From Nonomuraea sp. (GTDB lineage: Bacteria; Actinomycetota; Actinomycetes; Streptosporangiales; Streptosporangiaceae): 14,307 nt of DNA. Of the stretch, positions 1 through 6,172 are shown one piece after another (within the stretch, counting starts at the first letter, position 1; each line of letters begins with the position of its first letter). The position numbers were made by a program, and so were the translations under genes. The notes beneath the pieces were generated by a model. That model was not told the origin of the DNA and ran no database searches. It saw nothing but the letters and a program-made list of their open reading frames with translations. The DNA is taken from NCBI GenBank assembly GCA_013362835.1, contig JABFVJ010000417.1:1-14307 (forward strand), written 5' to 3'.

Positions 1-44
1 CCCGGCATTCTGGTCCCGCCTCCGCCGCGAGGGGGCGGCTTGGG

Positions 45-128
45 TCACTTGATGCCGTTGAGGTGAGCGTTGATCAACCGGGGGTACTCCTCCAGCCAGT
101 TGCGACCCCGTTCGCCCACGAACGACCC
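45..128 (-). pseudogene. Possible remnant: C-terminal tail of an unidentified protein
   Basis: On the minus strand a 27-codon open stretch ends in a TGA at 45-47. It is preceded in frame by a TAG at 129-131. The peptide reads like a real protein C-terminus (GERGRNWLEEYPRLINAHLN, then GIK and stop), with amphipathic helix character and ordinary composition rather than the Arg/Pro/Ala-rich look of a shadow frame. No start codon or full-length frame leads into it. I do not recognise the family. It lies just downstream of the decayed ABC ATPase, so it may be a second piece of the same degraded locus. It could also be chance. Confidence 0.3.
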
Positions 129-138
129 CTACGGCGGG

Positions 139-504
139 TCACGCCCGTTGGCGGCCGGCTAGCCGCTGGGACCGGCGGATCACGTTGCCGCCCGGCATGA
201 GCTGCGGCGGGGTCGGCGGCGGCGCGCCGGGGTCGTGGCCCATCTGCGCCTCGGCCTCCAGCTCGGAGATGTCCTTCTCCTCCGACCTGCCGATCGGGCC
301 GTGCCTGCGGGCGTTCCGGAAGGCGGTGCGGACCGGGTCGAGGCCGGAGTCGGGCTCGTCGAACAGGATGATCTGCGGATCGAGCACCGGCGCCCTGGCG
401 AGACCGGCGCGCTTGCGCATGCCGCCGGAGATCTCGCCGGGCAGCTTGGCCGCGGTCGGGGCGCAGCCCTCACGGTAGCGGCGATCCGGCGAATTGGAAC
501 CAGT
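139..504 (-). pseudogene. Decayed ABC transporter ATPase (MCE/Mkl/MlaF type), deleted at both the N-terminus and the middle
   Basis: The frame is open from just after a TGA at 505-507 down to a TGA at 139-141. It encodes an ABC signature ([17 protein letters not shown]), a Walker B with catalytic Glu (IILFDEP) and the D-loop (SGLD). This is the very typical sequence of the ATPase serving MCE-type lipid importers (Mkl in mycobacteria, MlaF in Gram-negatives). Everything before the signature is missing: Walker A, A-loop and Q-loop. After DPVRTA (about position 322) the sequence jumps straight to the family's C-terminal tail ([16 protein letters not shown]), skipping roughly 100 residues that include the H-loop histidine. 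The last 20 or so residues are also degraded. No intact product can hydrolyse ATP. The upstream edge lies 8 bp from the TetR stop codon. The family assignment is from remembered homologues and is strong; the exact deletion boundaries are inferred. Confidence 0.85.
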
Positions 505-512
505 TCAGGCGG

Positions 513-1079
513 TCATGAGACTTCTGGTCCAGTAAGCGCGCGCAGGCTCGGGCGCAGGGCCTTCGCGATCTCCTCGTGCGGCACGTCGCGCAGCTCGGGG
601 AGTTCGAGCAGCTGGTGACCGATGGTCACGCCGAGCATGATCACGGTCATCAGCGCCGCGCGCAGCCGCGCGTCCTCGCCGGGGATCGACTCGGCGAGCC
701 GGTCGATCTGCCGGGTGAGCGCCTCACGCGCCGACGCGCCCGCCTCGGGGTGGGTGAGCATGGAACGCATCATCGCCAGCGAGCCCTGGGGCAGCTCGCC
801 CATCTTCACGCTGAGGGTGGCGAGCAGGTGTTCGACGACCTCCTCGACGTCCGCGGCGGGGTCGAGGCCGGGTGTCACGCGTACGGCCTGCTGGAAGAGC
901 TCCTGCTTGCTGCCGAAATATTGCATGACGAGGGCCGGGTCGACCTCGGCGGACTTGGCGATGGCCCTGATCGTGGCGCGTTCGTAGCCCACTTCGGCGA
1001 ACAGCGCCCTGGCCGCGTCGAGGATGCGCCCCTCGGTCCTGCGCCGCCGCTCGGCACGCGGAAGCACTCGCTCGCTCAC
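513..1079 (-). CDS. TetR/AcrR family transcriptional regulator
   Basis: A 188-residue one-component repressor-type protein. The N-terminal DNA-binding domain is clear: an Arg-rich start, then ILDAARALFAEVGYERATIR, then the recognition part EVDPALVMQYFGSKQELF (about residues 45-62), which matches the TetR consensus. The remaining all-helical part would be the ligand-binding and dimerisation domain; its ligand cannot be read from the sequence. The start is a GTG at 1077-1079 with an AGG/GAG-rich stretch upstream. It is divergent from the SnoaL-like gene across about 90 bp holding a palindrome, so it probably controls that gene and itself. A TetR gene beside the mkl ATPase is also known near rpoB in mycobacteria, so its ancestral target could have been the now-decayed transporter gene. 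Confidence 0.9.
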   Translation of the reverse strand: MSERVLPRAERRRRTEGRILDAARALFAEVGYERATIRAIAKSAEVDPALVMQYFGSKQELFQQAVRVTPGLDPAADVEEVVEHLLATLSVKMGELPQGSLAMMRSMLTHPEAGASAREALTRQIDRLAESIPGEDARLRAALMTVIMLGVTIGHQLLELPELRDVPHEEIAKALRPSLRALTGPEVS

Positions 1080-1097
1080 GACCCGACTCTACCTGTG

Positions 1098-1127
1098 TTG
1101 ACCGTTCGCCCAAATTCGCTCTACGCT
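1098..1127 (+). promoter_or_regulatory. Putative promoter of the SnoaL-like gene
   Basis: TTGACC at 1098-1103 and TACGCT at 1122-1127 are separated by 18 bp. This fits a primary-sigma-type promoter with a good -35 and a moderate -10. Transcription would start near 1134, giving a leader of about 35 nt before the ribosome-binding site at 1157-1160. The assignment rests on motif matching only. Confidence 0.45.
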
Positions 1128-1154
1128 CGTTGAGTCAACAGCCGTTGAGCGAAT
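1114..1154. promoter_or_regulatory. Candidate TetR operator: palindrome nested in a wider inverted repeat
   Basis: GTTGAGTCAAC at 1129-1139 is an odd-length palindrome with arms GTTGA/TCAAC around a single central base. It would overlap the predicted transcription start of the SnoaL-like gene. It is bracketed by a perfect 8-bp inverted repeat, ATTCGCTC (1114-1121) and GAGCGAAT (1147-1154). TetR repressors usually bind palindromes of this kind in the shared divergent promoter region. Which of the two repeats is the true operator is unknown. Confidence 0.45.
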
Positions 1155-1168
1155 ATGAGGTACGGGAC

Positions 1169-1561
1169 ATGTCCGTCGAGGAGATCGTCAGCGCCTTCCA
1201 CGGCGCGATGCTGCACAAGTCGGCCGACGAGCTGGCCGACCTGTACGCCGAGGACGGGGTGCACGAGTTCCCGTTCGGCGGGCTGCCGCCCTACGAGGGC
1301 AGGGAGGCGGTCCGCGAGGGCTACCGGGCGGCGTGGGGCGCTTCGCCCGCCGTGCCCCAGGAGGTGGAGAGGGTGGCGCTGCACCGTACGGCCGATCCCG
1401 AGGTCGTGGTCGTGGAGCAGAACGCCCACGTCAAGGTCGGTGACCAGCCGATCACCGTCCCCGGCCTGCTGGTGCTGCGGATCAGGGACGGGCGGATCGC
1501 GCGCTGCAAGGACTTCATGGACAGCAGCGCCATCGCGAGGGTCCGGGCGGCGGCGGGCTAG
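1169..1561 (+). CDS. SnoaL-like / NTF2-fold family protein
   Basis: A protein of about 130 residues with the cone-shaped alpha+beta NTF2-like fold signature. It opens with EEIVSAFHGAM.HKSADELA, then DLYAEDGVHEFPFG and PYEGREAVREGY, and ends VLRIRDGRIARCKDFMDS. The last segment is the hallmark closing strand of SnoaL-like polyketide cyclase / ketosteroid isomerase relatives. Members are small dimeric enzymes or ligand-binding proteins in the cytosol; the substrate here is unknown. I chose the ATG at 1169 because GAGG (1157-1160) lies 8 nt upstream. The TTG at 1130 would add 13 residues but has no ribosome-binding site and overlaps the candidate operator. The stop overlaps the stop of the convergent RDD gene by 4 bp (CTAG). 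Confidence 0.85.
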   Translation: MSVEEIVSAFHGAMLHKSADELADLYAEDGVHEFPFGGLPPYEGREAVREGYRAAWGASPAVPQEVERVALHRTADPEVVVVEQNAHVKVGDQPITVPGLLVLRIRDGRIARCKDFMDSSAIARVRAAAG

Positions 1562-1980
1562 GACGTCCTGACGACGACCGTCCCGGCCAGCATGTCGTGG
1601 AGGCACTGCCTTCTGTCGTTCAGGAAGAGGTGCAGGCCGTCCATGGCGGCGATCAGCAGGCCGACGCCCGGTGTCAGCGTGATGACCGTGTAGAAGGCGG
1701 CGCGGTAGGCGGCGGCCTGGAAGGAGGGCGGCAGGCCGGTCGCCGGGGAGATCACCTTGATGCCGAGCAGGCGTTTGCCAGGGGTCTGGCCGTAGCGGGC
1801 GTGGAGGAGCCAGAAGTAGAGGAATCCGGCGAGCGCGGCGGCTGGTTCGTCCCAGAGTGTGGTGAGTCGTTCCGCCGCCTCCTCGACGGCCACCGCCAGC
1901 GTGCCGCACAGCACGAGATCGATCAGGCAGGCGGCGGTCCGGCGGGAGCGGGAGGCCGGTCGGGGGGCGGTTTCCGTCAT
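1558..1980 (-). CDS. RDD family membrane protein
   Basis: 140 residues with the RDD layout. A basic N-terminus (SRSRR) runs into a first helix carrying the conserved Asp (ACLIDLVLCG). A second hydrophobic segment FLYFWLLHARY follows, then the family motif GQTPGKRLLGIKVI. A third hydrophobic stretch (TVITLTPGVGLLIAAMDGLH) comes next, and the protein ends with the conserved RQCLHDMLAGTVVV containing the second Asp. RDD proteins are small integral membrane proteins, mostly of unknown function, though some have been linked to Na+/H+ exchange. The start is the ATG at 1978-1980, 17 bp after the glycosyltransferase stop, so the two are very probably co-transcribed. No strong ribosome-binding site is visible, so translational coupling is possible. 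Confidence 0.88.
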   Translation of the reverse strand: MTETAPRPASRSRRTAACLIDLVLCGTLAVAVEEAAERLTTLWDEPAAALAGFLYFWLLHARYGQTPGKRLLGIKVISPATGLPPSFQAAAYRAAFYTVITLTPGVGLLIAAMDGLHLFLNDRRQCLHDMLAGTVVVRTS

Positions 1981-1997
1981 ACGGGGATTGTCGGGCC

Positions 1998-3848
1998 TCA
2001 GGGACGTGTGAGGTCGAACACGGTGGTTCCGCCGACGGTGGTGGCGGTGAAGGTGTCCTGGACCCAGGCCGCGATTTTGGCCGCCTCGTCGCTGCCGCCC
2101 GTGCCCGCGTTCGGGGCGCCCATTCCGGTGCCGACGAAATAGTGGATCTTCTTCTCGGCCACGTACCGCTGGAACCGCTCCAGCGTGGGGGCGGGGTCGG
2201 TGCCGTTGAAACCGCCGACCGCCATCACCGGCAGGCCGGTGGCGAGCTGGTAGCCGGCCGCGTTGTTCGAGCCGACGGTCGCGGCGGCCCACGTGGAGGT
2301 CCCGTTCTTGAGGAGCGCGGTCAGCTCGGCGGAGGGAGTGCCGGCGTTGAGCAGACCACCCATCCCGCCCATCCCGCCGCGGCCCCTTCCGCTCGGGCCC
2401 AGTCCGCCGTTCCCGGGTCTGAAGGCGGCCTGGCCGCCGTCGCGGCGGCGGAACCCGCCGCCGGGCGGCCTCCCGAACCCGCCGCCGGTGGCGGGACCGG
2501 CCGTCGGGATCGCCCCGGTGTGCGGGGTCGCGGCCGTGTCCAGCGCGTACGCCGCCGGTCCCGCCAGGCACGCCGCCACGGCGACGACCCCCACCAGCGC
2601 CGTACGCCTGAACAACAACACCAGCGCCGCGCCCAGCCCCGCCACCAGCACGGCCGCACCCAGCCGGCCGTTCCAGTCCTCCGTACGCGACAGCAGCACG
2701 TACGCCCACACCGCCGTCCCCGCCGCGACCATCGCGAGCAGCCGGTGCGCCCCGCGCTCCCAGGCCACGGCCGCCCCCATGCCGACCAGCACCGCGACGG
2801 CGGGCGCCAGGGCCACGGTGTAGTACGCGTGGAAGATCCCCTGCATCAGGCTGAACACCAGCCCGGTGACGACCAGCCAGCTCCCCCACACCCACACCGC
2901 GGCGCGTACCGGATCGGCGCGCGGCGCGCGGCGGGTGAGCCAGGTGACCGCCGCGAGCAGCACCAGCGCCGCGGGCAGCAGCCAGGAGATCTGCCCGCCC
3001 GCCTCGGTGTCGAACAGGCGCAGCCAGCCGGCCTGCTGGTTCAGGTTCCCCAGTCCCCCGTAGTCGCCGCCGTTCAGCCGTCCGATGCCGTTGTAGCCGA
3101 ACGCCAGCTCCAGCACGCTGTTCGTCTGCGAACCCCCGATGTACGGCCGCGCCGACGCGGGCATCAGCGCCACCGCCACCAGCCACCACCCGGCGGCCAC
3201 CACCATGGCGACCCCGGCCACCGCCAACTGGCCCGTCCTGCGCCAGAAGGCGCCCGGCGCGGTCAGGAGGTGGACCAATGCGAACCCGGGAAGCACCAGG
3301 AACGCCTGCAACATCTTGGCCAGGAACGCGAACCCGATCGCCGCTCCCGCCCAGGCCAGCCAGCGGGTGGATCCCCGCTCCCGCGCGCGCGTCACGCAGT
3401 ACCCGGCGACGGTCAGCAGCAGGACCAGCAGCGCGTCGGGGTTGTTGAACCTGAACATGAGCACGGCCACGGGCGTGACCGCCATCGCCGCCCCGGCCAG
3501 CAGCGCCGCCCAGGCGGGGAACAGCCGGCGCACGGTCGCGTACACCAGGGCGACCGTGCCGACGCCCATGAGCGCCTGCGGCACGAGCAGGGCCCAGGTG
3601 TTCAGTCCGAAGATCCGTACGCTGAGCACCATCGGCCAGAGCGAGGCCGGGGTCTTGTCCACGGTGATCGCGTTCGCCGCGTCGGAGGACCCGAAGAAGA
3701 ACGCCTTCCAGCTCTGACTTCCGGCCTGCACGGCCGCCGAATAGAAGGAATTGGCCCACCCGGACGCGCCGAGCCCCCAGATGTAGAGAACTCCGGCGCC
3801 GACGAGCAGCACGGCCAACGCCCCACGGGACTTCGCTTCGCTCAACAC
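1998..3848 (-). CDS. GT39/ArnT-like membrane glycosyltransferase (YkcB-like) with C-terminal soluble domain
   Basis: A 616-residue polytopic membrane protein. A first helix (residues 9-26) is followed by an extracytoplasmic loop with the family landmarks ANSFYSAAVQAGSQSWKAFF and the VDKTPASLW motif; the acidic residue at about 64 is a candidate catalytic or metal-binding residue. About ten further hydrophobic segments run to about residue 445. Such enzymes transfer sugars from polyprenyl-phosphate donors to envelope acceptors on the outer membrane face. After the last helix comes a Gly/Arg/Pro-rich linker (about 454-498), then a globular C-terminal domain of about 118 residues. That domain includes LATGLPVMAVGGFNGTDPAP and YVAEKKIHYFVGT, typical of actinobacterial YkcA/YkcB-type mannosyltransferases. 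The start is a GTG at 3848 (TTG at 3845 is an alternative, with AGG just upstream). It is followed by the RDD gene. Donor and acceptor are unknown. Confidence 0.9.
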   Translation of the reverse strand: MLSEAKSRGALAVLLVGAGVLYIWGLGASGWANSFYSAAVQAGSQSWKAFFFGSSDAANAITVDKTPASLWPMVLSVRIFGLNTWALLVPQALMGVGTVALVYATVRRLFPAWAALLAGAAMAVTPVAVLMFRFNNPDALLVLLLTVAGYCVTRARERGSTRWLAWAGAAIGFAFLAKMLQAFLVLPGFALVHLLTAPGAFWRRTGQLAVAGVAMVVAAGWWLVAVALMPASARPYIGGSQTNSVLELAFGYNGIGRLNGGDYGGLGNLNQQAGWLRLFDTEAGGQISWLLPAALVLLAAVTWLTRRAPRADPVRAAVWVWGSWLVVTGLVFSLMQGIFHAYYTVALAPAVAVLVGMGAAVAWERGAHRLLAMVAAGTAVWAYVLLSRTEDWNGRLGAAVLVAGLGAALVLLFRRTALVGVVAVAACLAGPAAYALDTAATPHTGAIPTAGPATGGGFGRPPGGGFRRRDGGQAAFRPGNGGLGPSGRGRGGMGGMGGLLNAGTPSAELTALLKNGTSTWAAATVGSNNAAGYQLATGLPVMAVGGFNGTDPAPTLERFQRYVAEKKIHYFVGTGMGAPNAGTGGSDEAAKIAAWVQDTFTATTVGGTTVFDLTRP

Positions 3849-3925
3849 ACCTGCACGCTAGGCAGGCCCTTTGCCGAGGCGATGAGACGCGGATGAGAAT
3901 CTCGTGAGTCGCCCCGGACATGCGA

Positions 3926-3968
3926 AAAGAGGCGGGCACACCCGGCACCAGGGTGTATCCGCCTCTTT
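3926..3968 (-). terminator. Strong intrinsic terminator of the rplJL transcript
   Basis: Two 18-nt arms (3926-3943 and 3951-3968) form a long stem with one G-U pair and one mismatch, closed by a 7-nt loop. On the minus strand the stem is followed by TTTTCGC, the expected U-tract. It starts 24 bp after the rplL stop codon. The opposite strand also has TTTCG after the stem, so it may act in both directions. It isolates the downstream glycosyltransferase gene, which would then need its own promoter in 3849-3925; I could not pick one confidently. Confidence 0.9.
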
Positions 3969-3992
3969 CGAAGAGCTGTGTGAAGAGGGAAG

Positions 3993-4385
3993 TTACTTCA
4001 CGGTCACGGTGGCGCCGGCGCCCTCGAGGGCAGCCTTGGCCTTCTCCGCCTGCTCCTTGTTGACCTTGCCGTCGAAGACCGCCTTGGGAGCGCCGTCGAC
4101 CAGGTCCTTGGCCTCCTTGAGGCCCAGGGACGTCAGGGCGCGGATCTCCTTGATGACCTGGATCTTCTTGTCGCCGGCAGCCTCGAGGATGACGTCGAAC
4201 TCGTCCTGCTCCTCAACGGCGGCGGCCTCGCCACCGCCACCGGCGGCGGGGGCGGCGGCGACCGCGACGGGGGCGGCGGCCTTGACGTCGAAGACCTCTT
4301 CGAACTGCTTCACGAACTCAGAGAGCTCGAGGAGGGTCATCTCCTTGAACGCGTCGAGCAGCTCGTCGGTGCTGAGCTTCGCCAT
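3993..4385 (-). CDS. rplL: 50S ribosomal protein L7/L12
   Basis: 130 residues, the normal length. The N-terminal dimerisation and L10-binding helices ([26 protein letters not shown]) are followed by the Ala/Gly-rich flexible hinge (about 36-56). The C-terminal domain then contains [25 protein letters not shown] and [14 protein letters not shown]. Several copies form the mobile stalk of the large subunit through L10 and recruit and activate the translational GTPases EF-Tu, EF-G, IF2 and RF3. The start is an ATG at 4385 with AAGGA about 9 nt upstream. It lies 72 bp after rplJ in the same transcript and is followed by a strong terminator. Confidence 0.98.
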   Translation of the reverse strand: MAKLSTDELLDAFKEMTLLELSEFVKQFEEVFDVKAAAPVAVAAAPAAGGGGEAAAVEEQDEFDVILEAAGDKKIQVIKEIRALTSLGLKEAKDLVDGAPKAVFDGKVNKEQAEKAKAALEGAGATVTVK

Positions 4386-4457
4386 GATGCTTTTCCTTAC
4401 GTTTAGGACTTGCTGAAAACTAGGAACGGGACCGCGGAAGTTGCGGCAACCCCCGTG

Positions 4458-4982
4458 TTACTCGCCCGCCTCGTCGCGCTTGGCGCGAAGGGCGTCGGCC
4501 AGCTGAGCCATCTGCGTGGGCAGCGCGGCGAACATAGCGGCAGCAGCGCTCTGCTTCGCCTTGAGCGCACCGGCAAGCTTCGCGAGGAGGACCTCGCGGG
4601 ACTCGAGGTCGGCGAGCTTGGTGATCTCGGTGGCGTCGAGCGTCTTACCGTCGAGGACACCACCCTTGATCACCAGAAGGGGATTGGCCTTGGCGAAGTC
4701 ACGCAGACCCTTGGCCGCCTCGACAACGTCGCCGTTGACGAAAGCGATCGCGGTCGGGCCAGTGAGCAGGTCGTCGGGGAACGACAGACCGGCTTCGTTG
4801 GCCGCGATCTTGGTCAGGGTGTTCTTCGCCACGGCGAACTTCGCATTCTCACCAAGAGCAACGCGCAGCTGCTTGAGCTGGGCGACGGTGAGACCGCGGT
4901 ACTCGGTCAGAACGGCGGCAGCGCTGCCTTCGAACTCGCTCTTGAGCTCGGCAACCGCTGTCGCCTTATCCGCCCTCGCCAT
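4458..4982 (-). CDS. rplJ: 50S ribosomal protein L10
   Basis: 174 residues, the usual bacterial length. The N-terminal rRNA-binding domain begins [20 protein letters not shown] and contains the diagnostic [15 protein letters not shown] and [13 protein letters not shown]. The C-terminal helical tail (about 135-174), which binds L7/L12 dimers, ends in [15 protein letters not shown]10 anchors the L7/L12 stalk at the L11 region of 23S rRNA. The start is an ATG at 4982 directly after a strong AAGGAGG. The gene has its own promoter-like sequence and a leader RNA resembling the L10 autoregulatory element, so the L10(L12) complex probably represses translation of this operon. Confidence 0.98.
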   Translation of the reverse strand: MARADKATAVAELKSEFEGSAAAVLTEYRGLTVAQLKQLRVALGENAKFAVAKNTLTKIAANEAGLSFPDDLLTGPTAIAFVNGDVVEAAKGLRDFAKANPLLVIKGGVLDGKTLDATEITKLADLESREVLLAKLAGALKAKQSAAAAMFAALPTQMAQLADALRAKRDEAGE

Positions 4983-5031
4983 GGGCCTCCTTCCAGGTGT
5001 GCCGCCGGCGAAGGGCCCTGGAAATGAGAAC

Positions 5032-5082
5032 AGCCCCGGGCGCAGGGGCGCACGGGGCTCACATATGGAACGACACCATATG
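5032..5082 (-). promoter_or_regulatory. Two hairpins in the rplJ leader, downstream of the L10-binding region
   Basis: On the minus-strand transcript a 7-bp perfect hairpin CATATGG/CCATATG (5076-5082 with 5062-5068) is followed at once by a second 7-bp perfect GC-rich stem AGCCCCG/CGGGGCT (5053-5059 with 5032-5038). The second has a 14-nt loop and is followed by GTTCTC rather than a clean U-run. Together they lie about 50-100 nt before the rplJ start. They could be an attenuator separating rplJL from its promoter or a translational control structure. The pairing is seen directly; the role is inferred. Confidence 0.45.
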
Positions 5083-5104
5083 GGAAACTCGCATCACACC
5101 TGCG

Positions 5105-5178
5105 CGGGCCGTCCACAGAACGTGGATCCTTCGGTCGCCAGGATTGATGCACCTGACGACGACCGGCGGTCTTCGGCA
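5105..5178 (-). ncRNA. Ribosomal protein L10 leader (autoregulatory mRNA element)
   Basis: The minus-strand RNA has the expected features. A conserved-looking GCCGAAGACCGCC block (5165-5177) precedes a bulged stem in which GGTCG-(TCG)-TCAGG (5152-5164) pairs with CCTGGCGACC (5133-5142) around a 9-nt loop. The 3-nt bulge resembles a kink-turn. A second small hairpin TCCAC/GTGGA follows (5112-5126). Known L10 leaders bind the L10(L12)4 complex and shut off rplJL expression by mimicking its 23S rRNA site. The position, starting a few nucleotides from the predicted transcription start and ahead of rplJ, supports the call. Assignment is by motif and position; a covariance-model search was not possible. 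Confidence 0.7.
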
Positions 5179-5184
5179 ACGACC

Positions 5185-5213
5185 AGACTACGTGCTGGCC
5201 GCCGAGTTTCCAA
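5185..5213 (-). promoter_or_regulatory. Putative promoter of rplJL
   Basis: On the minus strand TTGGAA (5208-5213) and TAGTCT (5185-5190) are separated by exactly 17 bp, a good primary-sigma promoter for an actinomycete. It sits just after the lipoprotein stop codon and would start transcription near 5178, right at the beginning of the L10 leader. Confidence 0.65.
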
Positions 5214-5220
5214 ATCGTTC

Positions 5221-6051
5221 TCAGTTGGTGGTGGTCGGCTTGGGCATCTCCCCGGTCTGGTCGGCCGGCGGGGCCTCGATGGTGACGGGCTCGTTGAAGC
5301 CCTTGAACAGCAGGGTGGCGTCGAGCGTCGCGCCGTCCTTGGAGCCGTTCAGCGCGAGCTTGCGGGGCAGGCTGTCGGCGCCCACCCAGATGTCGAACTT
5401 GACGTCCTTGAGCTCGGCGAGACCCGTACGAGCCTGGTCCTGCTTGTCGGCGGGCAGCTGGCTCACGGCCGCGTCCACGGGGAACGTGCCGCTGTAGTGG
5501 GTGGCGTCCTCACCGTTGACGGTCTCGGTGCCGACCTGCTTCACGTCCTGCGACGCGGTCACCAGCTTGGTCACGCTGGCCAGGTCGAACTGCTGGATCT
5601 GGCTCAGGTACTGGTTGATCTGGTTCTGGTCGCCCACCTGGGTGAGCGACACCTTGATCCAGGGCTTGGTCGCACCCATCAGGTCCTTGAGCGCGTCGAC
5701 CTTCACGTAGACGGTGTCGCCCTGGAGGATGGCGCGTACGCCGCCCGGCAGGTTGCGTCCGCCGACGTCGACGGTGTCGAGTGTCAGGTCAACGGCCAGC
5801 TGGGGCTTGCTCTGGTAGAGCATGCGCCCCTGCACCTTGCCGTTGCCCTCTTGGGGGTGCGTCACGTTCGCCACGGCGTCCACCGTGTAGCTGGTGACCT
5901 CTGCGGTCTTCTGCGCGGCCTGCGCGAGCACTTCTGAGGCAGCCAGGTTGACCTGGATGGGCTGCGCGTTCGTACCACACCCGGCGACCGAGGCCGCGAC
6001 GAGAGCAGCAGCGGCCACGGCGGTGGCGAGACTTATCCTGCGCTTCAGCAT
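5221..6051 (-). CDS. LppX/LprAFG-like lipoprotein (LolA-like fold)
   Basis: 276 residues. A basic n-region and hydrophobic core end in a lipobox VAGC with Cys25, so the mature protein should be lipid-anchored outside the membrane. The body has the alternating strand pattern of the LppX/LprAFG family: TAEVTSYTVDAVANVTH, GRMLYQSKPQLAVDLTLD, a tail of DIWVGADSLPRKLALNGS and a last strand GFNEPVTIEAPP. Mycobacterial relatives (LprG, LppX) carry lipids across the periplasmic space. The start is the ATG at 6051, with AGGG about 9 nt upstream. A lipoprotein gene between rplA and rplJ is, as I recall, also found in other actinomycetes such as Streptomyces. The cargo is unknown. The C-terminus is Thr/Pro-rich. 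Confidence 0.88.
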   Translation of the reverse strand: MLKRRISLATAVAAAALVAASVAGCGTNAQPIQVNLAASEVLAQAAQKTAEVTSYTVDAVANVTHPQEGNGKVQGRMLYQSKPQLAVDLTLDTVDVGGRNLPGGVRAILQGDTVYVKVDALKDLMGATKPWIKVSLTQVGDQNQINQYLSQIQQFDLASVTKLVTASQDVKQVGTETVNGEDATHYSGTFPVDAAVSQLPADKQDQARTGLAELKDVKFDIWVGADSLPRKLALNGSKDGATLDATLLFKGFNEPVTIEAPPADQTGEMPKPTTTN

Positions 6052-6089
6052 GTCTTGACCCTAATGTTGGCTAGTCCCGTCGTGGCGTC

Positions 6090-6110
6090 TTCCCCACACA
6101 ATTCGGGGAA
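6090..6110. promoter_or_regulatory. Inverted repeat upstream of the lipoprotein gene
   Basis: A perfect 6-bp inverted repeat, TTCCCC (6090-6095) and GGGGAA (6105-6110), with a 9-nt spacer. It lies 39 bp upstream of the lipoprotein start in the 121-bp gap after the DsrE gene. Centre-to-centre spacing of about 15 bp would suit a dimeric regulator. It could equally be a small RNA hairpin; no U-tract follows on the minus strand, so a terminator is unlikely. Confidence 0.25.
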
Positions 6111-6172
6111 AACCCAGGGTTATCCCCCACACGCCGTGCACGGTTCCTCCACAACCGGTACGAGCCAGGGGC

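Noticed and set aside
1..44. GC-rich imperfect hairpin at the left edge
   Set aside because: The stem has mismatches and no U-tract follows on either strand, so a terminator call is not supported.
2142..3896. Plus-strand open frame of 584 codons opposite the glycosyltransferase
   Set aside because: The translation is Gln/Arg/His/Pro-rich without domains, and the opposite strand encodes a clear membrane enzyme.
1981..3948. A very long minus-strand open frame that would fuse an Arg/Gly-rich 650-residue stretch to the RDD protein
   Set aside because: It is the out-of-frame shadow of the glycosyltransferase. The composition is typical of a shifted GC-rich frame, and the true RDD protein begins at the ATG at 1980.
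6088..6165. DnaA-box-like sequences (TTATCCCCCAC and similar CCACA motifs)
   Set aside because: None matches TTATCCACA closely, there is no AT-rich unwinding region and no dnaA or dnaN nearby.
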